Of a stretch of DNA of 64,000 nt, positions 17,073 to 25,315 are shown in pieces. The notes beneath the pieces are model-generated. The model did no database searches and was not told where the DNA came from. It saw only the letters and a program-made list of their open reading frames with translations. Source of the stretch: Bradyrhizobium sp. RD5-C2. GTDB lineage: Bacteria > Pseudomonadota > Alphaproteobacteria > Rhizobiales > Xanthobacteraceae. The stretch is taken from positions 344,147 through 408,146 of the forward strand of contig NZ_BOVL01000020.1 of the NCBI RefSeq assembly GCF_019972155.1. Direction: 5' to 3'. The translations under genes and the position numbers were made by a program. Numbering within the stretch: position 1 is the stretch's first letter; every line of letters begins with the position of its first letter.

Positions 17073-17834
17073 ATGCCGGTGCTCTACAGCCGCAACGGCG
17101 ACGTCGCCATTCTCACCCTGAACGAGCCGCAGCGACGCAATGCCCTGTCCAGGGCTTCGGTCGCGATGCTGCTCGAGCTGATCGCGCGGGCGCGCGCCGA
17201 GAAGGCGCGGGCTATCGTGATCGCGGCGAACGGTCCGGTGTTCTGCGCGGGCGCCAACATCGACGATCTGAAGGCCGGATGGATGAGCGGTGCTTCCGAT
17301 CCGACCGATCCTGCCCTGCTGTTTCGCGCCCTGGCCGAGGAGAAGCGTCCGACCATCGCGGCGGTACAAGGCGCCGCGCTCGGCGGCGGATTCGAGCTGA
17401 CGCTCTGCTGTGATCTCGTCGTCACGGGAACGGAGAGCTATTTCGCTCTGCCGGAATTGGGCCACGGCGTCATCCCCAACACCGCGCTGGCGCGTCTCCA
17501 CCGCGTGGTGGGTACGAGGCGTGCGGCCGAACTGATACTGACGCGCCGCCGGCTGAGTGCGGCGCAGGCCGTCGACTGGGGGCTGGCAAATCGCCTGGTG
17601 CCGACGGGCGACGTCGTTTCAGGCGCGATCGATCTCGCGCTTGGTATCGTGCAGTCGGCACCACCGGGCGCCATCGCTGCCGCGAAACGTAACCTCACCC
17701 ATCACGGTGAGACGGATTGGGCGCGCGTCCTGCTTTCGCCCGCGGATGTTCCGCCGGCCGAGTGGCGCGAAGGATTGCGATCCTTCGACGAGCGGCGCAA
17801 GCCGAGCTACGATCAATTCTGGCAGGACGTGTGA
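17073..17834 (+). CDS. Enoyl-CoA hydratase/isomerase family protein
   Basis: This 253-residue crotonase has the N-terminal VAILTLNEPQRRNALS, the oxyanion block ANGPVFCAGANIDDL and the second block VQGAALGGGFELTLCCDLVVTG, with ALPELGHGVIPNTALARLHRVVG carrying the conserved glutamate. It is separate from the crotonases at 1-231 and 2909-3703, so three members of this family occur in 18 kb. The start at 17073 follows the thioesterase stop by 2 bases, indicating coupling. It probably hydrates the product of the acyl-CoA dehydrogenase. Confidence 0.88.
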   Translation: MPVLYSRNGDVAILTLNEPQRRNALSRASVAMLLELIARARAEKARAIVIAANGPVFCAGANIDDLKAGWMSGASDPTDPALLFRALAEEKRPTIAAVQGAALGGGFELTLCCDLVVTGTESYFALPELGHGVIPNTALARLHRVVGTRRAAELILTRRRLSAAQAVDWGLANRLVPTGDVVSGAIDLALGIVQSAPPGAIAAAKRNLTHHGETDWARVLLSPADVPPAEWREGLRSFDERRKPSYDQFWQDV

Positions 17835-17837
17835 ACC

Positions 17838-18482
17838 ATGGAGCCCACGGCAACCCGCGCCGCGTCGCGGGACATCCACTTCTACGAACCGTCGAAGGGG
17901 CACGGGCTGAAGCACGATCCCTTCAACGCCATCGTCGCGCGGCGACCGATCGGCTGGATTTCCTCGCGTGACGCAAAGGGCAACGTCAACCTCGCGCCGT
18001 ACAGCTTCTTCAACGCCTTTTGCTACACCCCGGCGCTCATTGGCTTCTCTTCGACCGGCTGGAAAGACACCGTCGCGAACGCCCAGGACACCGGGGAGTT
18101 CTGCTGGAACCTCGCAACCATGGATCTGGCACGGCGGATGAATGCGACTGCGCTCCATGTCAGCCGGGAGGTCGACGAGTTCGCGATTGCCGGACTGACG
18201 CGAGCGCCGAGCAAGTTCGTCAGCGTACCGCGCGTGGCCGAAAGCCCGGTGTCGTTCGAGTGCAGGGTCACGGACATCATCCGGCTCAAGGGGACGACGG
18301 GTGAACCGGCGGAGGCCTGGCTAACGCTCGGCGAAGTCGTCGCTGTCCACATCGACAAGGCCTTCATCAGGGACGGCGTCTATCTCACCGAACTCGCGCG
18401 CCCGATCGCGCGCGCCGGCCGGCGCGGCGATTATTTCGAGATGACCGCCGACACCATGTTCGAAATGGTCCGGCCGGACTAG
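17838..18482 (+). CDS. Flavin-reductase-like domain protein (FMN-binding split barrel)
   Basis: This 214-residue protein matches the flavin reductase-like family: DPFNAIVARRPIGWISSRDAKGNVNLAPYSFFNAFCYTPALIGFSSTGWKDT is the characteristic opening, and FECRVTDIIRL plus the C-terminal half agree. Members bind FMN and either supply reduced flavin to a monooxygenase or act as flavoenzymes in their own right. No two-component flavin monooxygenase gene adjoins it, so its partner is unclear. The gene starts 3 bases after the hydratase stop. Confidence 0.83.
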   Translation: MEPTATRAASRDIHFYEPSKGHGLKHDPFNAIVARRPIGWISSRDAKGNVNLAPYSFFNAFCYTPALIGFSSTGWKDTVANAQDTGEFCWNLATMDLARRMNATALHVSREVDEFAIAGLTRAPSKFVSVPRVAESPVSFECRVTDIIRLKGTTGEPAEAWLTLGEVVAVHIDKAFIRDGVYLTELARPIARAGRRGDYFEMTADTMFEMVRPD

Positions 18483-18513
18483 CAGTTGCCACAGGATTCG
18501 CTCTCACCATCAA

Positions 18514-18538
18514 CCCGCCGAGTTGTCTATCCGGCGGG
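18514..18538 (+). terminator. Intercistronic hairpin before the epoxide hydrolase gene
   Basis: CCCGCCG (18514-18520) and CGGCGGG (18532-18538) form a perfect 7-bp GC-rich stem with an 11-base loop in the 73-base gap between two plus-strand genes. No T-run follows, so it is more likely an mRNA-processing or attenuating structure than a full terminator. Confidence 0.4.
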
Positions 18539-18555
18539 ATCACCTGGAGTTTGAT

Positions 18556-19818
18556 ATGTCTACCTCCGCCCTCCTGCCCGACGCGCGATCGTTTCCCGCG
18601 GCCGGTCCAGACGCACGCCCGGCGCTGGTGCTGCCGCCCGCGCCTGACAGCCTCGCGCCCTTCGAGGTCCATGTTCCGCAAGCCGCCATCGACGATCTGC
18701 GGTTGCGGCTCACCCTCATTAGATGGCCCGATCGGGAGACCGTGCGTGACTGGTCGCAAGGTGTGCCGCTCTCTGCCGCAAAGTCGCTGATCGATTACTG
18801 GCTGCATGACTATGACTGGCGACAATTCGAGGCGCGCCTCAATCGCTTTCCGCAGTTCCGCACGCGCATCGACGGCGTCGGCATCCATTTCATTGATGCC
18901 CGCTCGCCACATCCGCAGGCCCTTCCGATCGTTCTCACTCATGGATGGCCGGGCTCGGTCGTGGAATTTCTCGATGTCATCGACCGCCTGACCGACCCGA
19001 CACGGTTCGGCGGACGCGCCGAGGACGCGTTCCACGTGGTCGTGCCGTCGATCCCTGGCTACGGCTTCTCCGACAAACCCACCGAGCCGGGCTGGAATCC
19101 GGGTCGCATCGCGCGAACCTGGGCGGTGCTGATGCGCGAGCGGCTCGGATATGAGCGCTGGGTCGCGCAGGGAGGAGACTGGGGCTCGGCCATCACCCAC
19201 GCCATGGCCAGCCACCGCCCTCCGGGTCTACTCGCCGCCCATGTCAACTTGCCGCTGGTGGTGCCGAAGTCGGCACCGGTGCGGCCGACCAGGGAAGAAC
19301 AGCAAGCACTGGACAACATCGAGCACTATCTTAATCAGATGGCTGGCTACGCCGACCAGATGAACACGCGGCCGCAAACGATCGGCTATGCGCTGCACGA
19401 TTCGCCGCTGGCGCTGGCGATGTGGATGTACGAAAAATTCTGGGAGTGGACAGACAATCGCGGCCTTCCGGAGGACGCCCTCACCCGCGATCAGATGCTC
19501 GACGACATCTCCCTGTACTGGTTCACTGGCACCGGTACATCGAGTGCGCGTCTCTACTGGGAAGGCGTCGGAAGCACGATCCGGGAGAATAGCTTCTTCT
19601 CGAACTCGCGTGCGTCGTCAGAACCAATCGACCTTCCGATGGGAGCAACCATCTTCCCGGGCGAGACCTTTCTCGCTCCGCGCTCCTGGGCGGAGGCCGC
19701 CTGGTCCAGGTTGTTCTACTGGAACGAGGCAGACAAAGGCGGACACTTCGCCGCGTTCGAGCAGCCCGAGGTTTTTGCGCGGGAGATGTGGCAGGCCTTC
19801 GCAACGTTCCGAGGCTAA
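18556..19818 (+). CDS. Epoxide hydrolase, alpha/beta-hydrolase with EHN N-terminal domain
   Basis: This 420-residue protein combines an N-terminal EHN domain (FEVHVPQAAIDDLRLRLTLIRWPD, residues about 35-60) with an alpha/beta-hydrolase core. Visible catalytic features are the oxyanion motif THGWPGSVVEFLDV, the nucleophile aspartate in AQGGDWGSAI, and the C-terminal histidine in DKGGHFAAFEQPE. Microsomal-type epoxide hydrolases add water to epoxides to give diols. The ATG at 18556 follows GGAG. It is the last gene of the plus-strand run, after a 73-base gap with a hairpin, and the next genes belong to a monooxygenase cluster, so it could serve either pathway. A juvenile-hormone-like or terpenoid epoxide substrate cannot be excluded. 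Confidence 0.88.
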   Translation: MSTSALLPDARSFPAAGPDARPALVLPPAPDSLAPFEVHVPQAAIDDLRLRLTLIRWPDRETVRDWSQGVPLSAAKSLIDYWLHDYDWRQFEARLNRFPQFRTRIDGVGIHFIDARSPHPQALPIVLTHGWPGSVVEFLDVIDRLTDPTRFGGRAEDAFHVVVPSIPGYGFSDKPTEPGWNPGRIARTWAVLMRERLGYERWVAQGGDWGSAITHAMASHRPPGLLAAHVNLPLVVPKSAPVRPTREEQQALDNIEHYLNQMAGYADQMNTRPQTIGYALHDSPLALAMWMYEKFWEWTDNRGLPEDALTRDQMLDDISLYWFTGTGTSSARLYWEGVGSTIRENSFFSNSRASSEPIDLPMGATIFPGETFLAPRSWAEAAWSRLFYWNEADKGGHFAAFEQPEVFAREMWQAFATFRG

Positions 19819-20790
19819 GTCGCGTACTGGCGAAACCATCTTCGAAGCCAACCCGCTCCGCAGACCGCCCACTCGGGTCCTCCGCCAACCTGAGTGGTCA
19901 AGGCCTGCTCGTGCTAGCGGTGATAGGATTTTTCTTGAACTGCCGGTGCACACATCGTGCACACGCTGCCTTCTTATCAATTGAAAAACTTCAACTCTCG
20001 CCAAATCCATCATGAGCCCGTTTGAGCTAATTTGAGGAAGTGTCGCCGAGCGAGATCAAATAGCAGCACGAATTCAATTCGCGTGAGACGGCAACGCCCA
20101 GGTTCAAATCACGGAGGTGCAAGCACCGGTCCCGACATTCGCTGCAAATTGAAATTTGACCGACCTGGCTCTCGGGGCCCGCATCCTAGTTGTTGTCAAA
20201 AGCGATTCCGATCGCTGCCGTAGTCTCCCAATTGGATACACTGGGTCGCCTCTACGCTCGATCACAGAGCGGCGTCGAGTAGCCATGGCTACCGGCCGCA
20301 TGGATGCCCAGGACAGCGCCGCAGACTTGCCGATGCTGCGCCGCACCAGTCAAACGAGCACTTGCCCGGATTCTTGGATAGACCGAGCCAGCCGCCCCCC
20401 CGGTAAGTCGATCGCTGTAGCGGAGCACATATCTGAACCCGCTACTTGACCGGTTCCATCGCGGCATATCAAAACTTCGAACCGCCACCTTTGCTAGAAC
20501 CATTCAAAAAGTATACGCTAGGCTCGTGAACGGCTCGAGAGAAGAGCCCGGAACGTTGGGGAATGGCAAGCCGACGGCGTTGTTTGATCGCGCGGCGCAT
20601 CCGGCTTCGCAGCGGGTGCGACGGGCATGGGATCGATGCGGGCGGCCATTCGAGCAGCCTGGACCGGCTCAGCCGTTGCGCCTTGCATGATCGAAACGGC
20701 AGTTGCGACAAGCAGTCCCCGCACACAGGTGATTGATCGAATGGCCCGTCACGACCGCGGCTGGCCGCTTTTCAGCTCGGAGAAGCTGGG
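19819..20790. other. 972-base non-coding gap
   Basis: No supported gene lies here. It contains one copy of the dispersed repeat (19927-20016) at the epoxide-hydrolase side and presumably the promoter of the sigma-54 activator gene near 20.7 kb. Several short open frames on both strands have no family resemblance. No clear -24/-12 element was seen. Confidence 0.5.
19927..20016 (+). repeat. Dispersed intergenic repeat, copy A
   Basis: About 90 bases shared with copies at 35773-35862 and 47540-47618. Common blocks in order are TTTTCTTGA, CCGGTGCACAC, GTGCACACGC, TTGAAAAACTT and CCAATCCATCATG-like (here CCAAATCCATCATGAG). Within the copy GTGCACAC occurs twice in direct orientation, separated by ATC. 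It lies in a non-coding gap. No transposase or terminal inverted repeats were seen. Confidence 0.7.
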
Positions 20791-22716
20791 ATGGACCAAC
20801 GAGAAGTGCTGGCGGCGTGGGAGAAGTTCGTTGAGCGCGGAGCGTTGTCGTCCGATTTGAGATCTTCGGTCGCAGCTTCGTGGCAGAGATCCAGGAACCA
20901 TCATGTCACCATCGACCGTGCGCGTGCGCCACTCGTCGGCGACGCCGAATTGTTTCGCCATCGCTCCAAACACGCCTCGCTCCGTCATGCGGCCCGGTGC
21001 GCGCTTGAGAATTCGAAGACATTCCTGCGTGACGCAAATTCAATCATGATCCTCACCGATCCCGGTGGGCTGATCATCGACACGCAGGGCGACGATAGGG
21101 TCATCGACGCCGGTCGTGCAGTTCATCTCGAACACGGAGGATGTTGGAGTGAGGCCGACATCGGCACCAACGCGATCGGCGCCGCGATAGCGGAATCGAA
21201 ACCGGTGCAGATCCGCGGTGCGGAGCATTTCTGTTCGCAGGTCCAGCGGTGGACCTGCGCTGCCGTTCCGGTTCACGATCCGAGCGACGGCGAACTGCTT
21301 GGCGTGGTGGACATTTCGGGCCCCGCGAGCACCTTTAATCCGCAAAGTCTCGCTTTAGCTGTCGCGGTCGGCCATCATGTGGAAAGCGTTCTGGCGCAAT
21401 CAGTGCGGCAAGAACATGAGGAATTGTTGTGCCACTTTCTCGCCAAGAGATCGCAATGGTTCAACGACGAGTGCATCTTGCTCGACCGCCGAGGCACGAT
21501 CCTCCACGCCACCGAACGCGCCTTGAAAGCCCTTCGGCGTGACCACCACAGCATTCAAGGCGACGCGCCAACCCGTTTTCTGAAGACGGTTCCCTTCGCC
21601 GAATGGCCAAGCAAGTTGAAGGAGTTGCTTCCAAACGCGAGCTTCAATTTCGTTGAGAACGAGCGCAGCGGCATCGGCGCTATCGTGGTTCTGCATGCGC
21701 GACAGCGCCAACTCATCACGCCTCGCGACGCTTCGAAATCGAGACCGGATCCCGAACACCGCACGCCCGGGAGCTTGCCGTCCGCCGTAGGCGATTTGCA
21801 GCCGGCGCCGCGGTACCTTCACGGCACCGCTACCGGCTTCGTCGCCCGCGATCCCGTTGTAAGCGCCATCGTCCGTCAAGTTGAGACCGCAGCGGCACGC
21901 AAGATGCCGATCCTGATCCGCGGTGAGACCGGAACCGGCAAGGAACAGCTTGCCCGCCACGCGCATCGGGCAAGTGGGCGGGCTGGCGCATTCGTTCCCG
22001 TTAATTGCGCCGCCCTCCCCGAAAGCCTGATCGAGACCGAGCTGTTCGGCTATGCCGAGGGTGCGTTCACCGGGGCGCGGCGCGGCGGTGCCGTCGGGCT
22101 GGTCAAGGAGGCCGACGGCGGCACACTGTTCCTCGACGAGATCGGCGACATGCCAGTGGCGCTGCAGGCCGTGCTTCTGCGGCTGCTTGACGACTGGACC
22201 GTGCGCCCGGTCGGCGGCGTCAGATCCAAGGTCGACGTGTTCCTCATCTCCGCAACGAACGCCAGGCTCGACAAGGCCATCGCCGAAGGCGGATTCCGAT
22301 CCGACTTGCTCTACCGGCTCAACACGCTCGAGGTGACGCTGCCGCGACTGCGCGATCGCGACGACTTTGACGCCATCGTTCGCCATCTGCTCGATACGAT
22401 CGATCCGACCTGCGAAGTCACATCGGCGGACGTTGCGCGTCTCGCCGGGCGTCCCTGGCCCGGCAATATCCGCGAGCTCCGCAACGTGCTGGCACGCTTC
22501 ACCCTCGCGGCTGCGAACGGTTTCACCAACGACGGCGGCGCCGCCGCTGTCGCTCAACGTCACGGGAACGAGGTCGGATCGCTCCACGACATTCATCGGG
22601 CGCGGATCCTCGAGGTGTATGCCGAGACTTCCGGCAACGTCAGCGAAACTGCACGGCGCCTTGGCGTCTCCAGAAATACCATCTACCGCGCGCTCGGACA
22701 GAAGAAGCCCGAATGA
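20791..22716 (+). CDS. Sigma-54-dependent activator, AcoR/MimR-like, with GAF domain (copy 1)
   Basis: This 641-residue enhancer-binding protein has an N-terminal GAF-type sensor (residues about 70-220), a linker, an AAA+ domain with Walker A RGETGTGKEQLARHAH, the sigma-54 contact loop EGAFTGA, Walker B GGTLFLDEIGDMP, and a C-terminal Fis helix-turn-helix (NVSETARRLGVSRNTIYRAL). Such proteins hydrolyse ATP to open promoters held by sigma-54 RNA polymerase. It is convergent to the chaperonin gene of the monooxygenase operon. A paralogue with nearly the same AAA+ and Fis regions lies at the other end of that operon (33030-34910). The ATG at 20791 follows CGGAGAAG. It has no receiver domain, so it likely senses a small molecule directly. 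Confidence 0.92.
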   Translation: MDQREVLAAWEKFVERGALSSDLRSSVAASWQRSRNHHVTIDRARAPLVGDAELFRHRSKHASLRHAARCALENSKTFLRDANSIMILTDPGGLIIDTQGDDRVIDAGRAVHLEHGGCWSEADIGTNAIGAAIAESKPVQIRGAEHFCSQVQRWTCAAVPVHDPSDGELLGVVDISGPASTFNPQSLALAVAVGHHVESVLAQSVRQEHEELLCHFLAKRSQWFNDECILLDRRGTILHATERALKALRRDHHSIQGDAPTRFLKTVPFAEWPSKLKELLPNASFNFVENERSGIGAIVVLHARQRQLITPRDASKSRPDPEHRTPGSLPSAVGDLQPAPRYLHGTATGFVARDPVVSAIVRQVETAAARKMPILIRGETGTGKEQLARHAHRASGRAGAFVPVNCAALPESLIETELFGYAEGAFTGARRGGAVGLVKEADGGTLFLDEIGDMPVALQAVLLRLLDDWTVRPVGGVRSKVDVFLISATNARLDKAIAEGGFRSDLLYRLNTLEVTLPRLRDRDDFDAIVRHLLDTIDPTCEVTSADVARLAGRPWPGNIRELRNVLARFTLAAANGFTNDGGAAAVAQRHGNEVGSLHDIHRARILEVYAETSGNVSETARRLGVSRNTIYRALGQKKPE

Positions 22717-22738
22717 CACTTTTGGTGCGCTGACTCCG

Positions 22739-22801
22739 CAGATGCTGCGCACCTCGCGGCATCTGCCGTCTCCAAACGAACGCCGGTCACAATGGACCGG
22801 C
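22739..22801. terminator. Two hairpins between convergent genes, possible bidirectional terminator
   Basis: The 97-base gap between the activator and chaperonin stop codons contains CAGATGC/GCATCTG (22739-22765), extended inside by TGCG/CGCG to an 11-bp stem. A second stem, GCCGGTC/GACCGGC (22782-22801), has a 6-base loop. Neither is followed by a strong T-run on either strand. The position between convergent genes makes a role in transcription termination plausible. Confidence 0.45.
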
Positions 22802-22813
22802 AATCCGCTCCGA

Positions 22814-24442
22814 TCAAAGCAGCTCGGCGCCGCCGCCACGCGCCGGCCCCGCGGTCGGATCGTAGTCATCCGGCTTCTTGGCGATCAAGGTCTGCGTCGT
22901 CAGGATCAAACCGGCCACCGACGCCGCATTGCGAACCGCACTGTAGCAAACCTTGACGGGATCGATGATCCCGGCTTCGACGAGATCGACCTGCGAGCCG
23001 TTGCGTGCGTCGAGTCCGTGGCCATTGCTTGCCGTGGTGATTTTCGCGACCTCCGCCTCGCCGTTCAGGCCGGCATTCGCCGCAATGTAGAAGAGCGGCC
23101 GGCTGAGCGCGCGCTGCAGGAGCTGCGCGCCCTGCCTGGCGCCACCGTCCAGACGATGGACCAGCTCATCGAGCCGCGCAGCGATCCGCAGCAGCGCCAC
23201 GCCGCCGCCCGGCACGATGCCCTCTTCGATCGCCGCCCTCGTCGCATTGATTGCATCCTCGATCAGCTGGGTCCGGCGCTTCTGCTCGACTGGCGTCGCG
23301 CCGCCCGCGAGAATCATCGCGGTGCCGCCCGACAGTTTCGCGATGCGTTCCTGGAACTTGTCCCGTTCGATATTTTCGGGCGCGGCATCGTATTGGCGCA
23401 ACACCTGCTCGCGTCGCGCCGCGATGGTCCTCTGGTCGCCGGCGCCTGCCGTAATCAGGGTCTTCGAGGCCGAAATCCGCACCTGGCGCGCGGATCCGAG
23501 GTCGTGCAGCTCCGCCTTCTCCAGCCTGCCGCCGAGATCGGCGGAGATGACGCGGCCCCCCGTCGTGATCGCGATGTCCTCGAGCATCGCCTTGCGCCAA
23601 TGTCCGAACTCCGGCGGATGGATCGCTGCGACCTTGAAATTGGCCTTCTCCCGGCGCGCCAGCAACTGCATGATGACGGCGGGCATCACCTCCTCTGCGA
23701 TGATCAGCAAAGGCCTTCCGCTTCTCTCGATGAGCGAGATCACGCCGGCCAATTGTTCGCCGGTCTGGATCTTGAGATCGGTCATCAGGATGAAGGGGTT
23801 GTCGAGCACCACCTGCATTTTCTCGACATCGGTCACCATGTGATGCGAAAGATAGCCGCGGTCGAACGCCATGCCTTCGACGATTTCCAACGTCGTCTCG
23901 ACGGTGCTGCCATATTCCACCGCCACGATCCCGTGATTGCCCGCACGCTCGAAGGCCTCGGCGACCATGTCGCCGAGCGCAGAGTCGTTGGCGGCGATCC
24001 CGGCGACGGCACGCAGGCTGGCGGAGCCCTGGAGGGGCTTCGCCGACCGCCGCAATGCCGTGATGGTCTCGCCAACCGCCAGCTCCAGCCCCTCGACCAG
24101 TTCGACCGGGTTGGCGCCCGCCGCGAGACATTTCAGGCCTTCCTGTACCAAGACGTCGGCGAGCACCGTGGCCGTGGTGGTTCCATCCCCTGCCACCTCA
24201 TTGGTGCGCGCCGAAACCTCCCGTAGCACCTGCGCGCCCATGTTCTCAAACGGGCATTCGAGCTCGATCTCGCTGGCAATGCTGACGCCATCGCGCGACA
24301 CGATCGGCGTACCGATCGGTCGGTCCATGATCGCGTTCATGCCCTTCGGACCAAGCGTTCCGCGCACCGCCTTCGCGAGCTTGGCGACACCCCGGCCCAA
24401 TGCGGCCCGCGCCGCTTCATCGTGCATCATGATCTTCGGCAT
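22814..24442 (-). CDS. GroEL-like chaperonin of the monooxygenase cluster (MimG type)
   Basis: This 542-residue protein has the chaperonin ATP-binding motifs TLGPKGMN and GDGTTTATVLA, the apical domain region and the C-terminal equatorial block GIVPGGGVALLR. It is a divergent paralogue: the C-terminal Gly-Gly-Met tail of housekeeping GroEL is missing, replaced by AGPARGGGAELL, and there is no groES gene beside it. Chaperonins of this kind accompany soluble diiron propane/acetone monooxygenases, and in mycobacteria the MimG protein is needed for folding of the large hydroxylase subunit. It is the last gene of the operon, 66 bases after the MIP18-like gene. Confidence 0.9.
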   Translation of the reverse strand: MPKIMMHDEAARAALGRGVAKLAKAVRGTLGPKGMNAIMDRPIGTPIVSRDGVSIASEIELECPFENMGAQVLREVSARTNEVAGDGTTTATVLADVLVQEGLKCLAAGANPVELVEGLELAVGETITALRRSAKPLQGSASLRAVAGIAANDSALGDMVAEAFERAGNHGIVAVEYGSTVETTLEIVEGMAFDRGYLSHHMVTDVEKMQVVLDNPFILMTDLKIQTGEQLAGVISLIERSGRPLLIIAEEVMPAVIMQLLARREKANFKVAAIHPPEFGHWRKAMLEDIAITTGGRVISADLGGRLEKAELHDLGSARQVRISASKTLITAGAGDQRTIAARREQVLRQYDAAPENIERDKFQERIAKLSGGTAMILAGGATPVEQKRRTQLIEDAINATRAAIEEGIVPGGGVALLRIAARLDELVHRLDGGARQGAQLLQRALSRPLFYIAANAGLNGEAEVAKITTASNGHGLDARNGSQVDLVEAGIIDPVKVCYSAVRNAASVAGLILTTQTLIAKKPDDYDPTAGPARGGGAELL

Positions 24443-24508
24443 CTCAACTCCCCGACATAGCCTTGAGGTGGTCTGATTTGGACTCGGTCTTGTCGCTGCG
24501 CTTGCACA

Positions 24509-25315
24509 TCACGGCACCGGACCTGCACCTAGCGATGCAGCCCTCGTCTTCGATCTCGGCACGAACGGCGTTTCGAGATCGAAACGCGCCGCAAGCAAGC
24601 CACGGCACAACGCGCCGTTGAATTCGGCGTTGACGCAGACCCGCCGCAGCTTCGAGACGTAACCGGGCACGCCATCGGCCTCCAGCCGCGCTCCCCCGGC
24701 ATCGACAAAGGCCGGCGTATTTGCGTGGACCGGGCCGACGACAGCGCGGCGTTCGAGATAGCGCCTAACCAGCTTCGCACCGGCATCATCCAGCGGCATG
24801 TTGCCGAGTTCCGCCAATGTCAGGCTAACGATCTCTCGCGGGGTCTGCCCCAACGCCATGAGATGACTGAGCAGCGCGACCTGCCGCCGCTGGAAGGCCT
24901 TGACCAGGAAGGTCTGACGCAGTTCGTCCAAATTGCCGTCGGCCTCGGCGCCGAACGTCTCCTGGAACGAACGCCCCTCGGCGAGACCCGCATTGATCTT
25001 GTCGGCATACATGTGCTCGCCAAGTACCACGTGGACGCCCTTGACCCAATCGAGCCGGCTGACCGCCTGGCGCATGTCGTCTGCCATCAGGAAGGAAAAA
25101 TTGGCGGCGCACCAATAGGTCGGCAAGCGAAACTCGATGTGAATCCGGTCCTTTGAATCCACGTCGGCCCTGGTCACAAAATTCAGCTCGACCACGGACT
25201 CGTCGAGCTCGGGATCCATCACGGTCTGCAGGCAGGCCCATATCTGGGCCTGCCTGTCATCCGACGAGCGGCCTATCGGCCGCACCGCCCCGTCATCGCT
25301 ACCCGTCATGGCCAT
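24509..25315 (-). CDS. MIP18/DUF59-type protein with long C-terminal extension, monooxygenase cluster
   Basis: This is a 268-residue protein. Residues about 20-110 resemble the MIP18/PaaD (DUF59) fold, with MDPELDESVVELNFV and RIHIEFRLPTYWCAANFSFLMADDM, where the conserved aspartate and the cysteine after a proline are kept. DUF59 proteins take part in iron-sulfur or metal-centre assembly. The remaining half (QVALLSHLMALGQTPREIVSL onwards) has no domain I recognise and nearly triples the usual family length. The ATG at 25315 shares a base with the stop of the amidohydrolase gene. In this setting it probably helps maturation of the diiron hydroxylase or the 2Fe-2S reductase, an inference from context. 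Confidence 0.75.
   Translation of the reverse strand: MAMTGSDDGAVRPIGRSSDDRQAQIWACLQTVMDPELDESVVELNFVTRADVDSKDRIHIEFRLPTYWCAANFSFLMADDMRQAVSRLDWVKGVHVVLGEHMYADKINAGLAEGRSFQETFGAEADGNLDELRQTFLVKAFQRRQVALLSHLMALGQTPREIVSLTLAELGNMPLDDAGAKLVRRYLERRAVVGPVHANTPAFVDAGGARLEADGVPGYVSKLRRVCVNAEFNGALCRGLLAARFDLETPFVPRSKTRAASLGAGPVP

Noticed and set aside
20101-20110. GGTTCAAATC, which resembles a tRNA T-loop
   Set aside because: The flanking bases do not form a T-arm, acceptor or anticodon stem, so it is neither a tRNA nor a clear fragment of one.
20518-20724. 68-codon minus-strand frame whose start looks like a signal peptide (GLLVATAVSIMQGATAEPVQA)
   Set aside because: It begins with GTG, has no clear ribosome binding site and no known relative; the signal-peptide look may be chance in GC-rich DNA.
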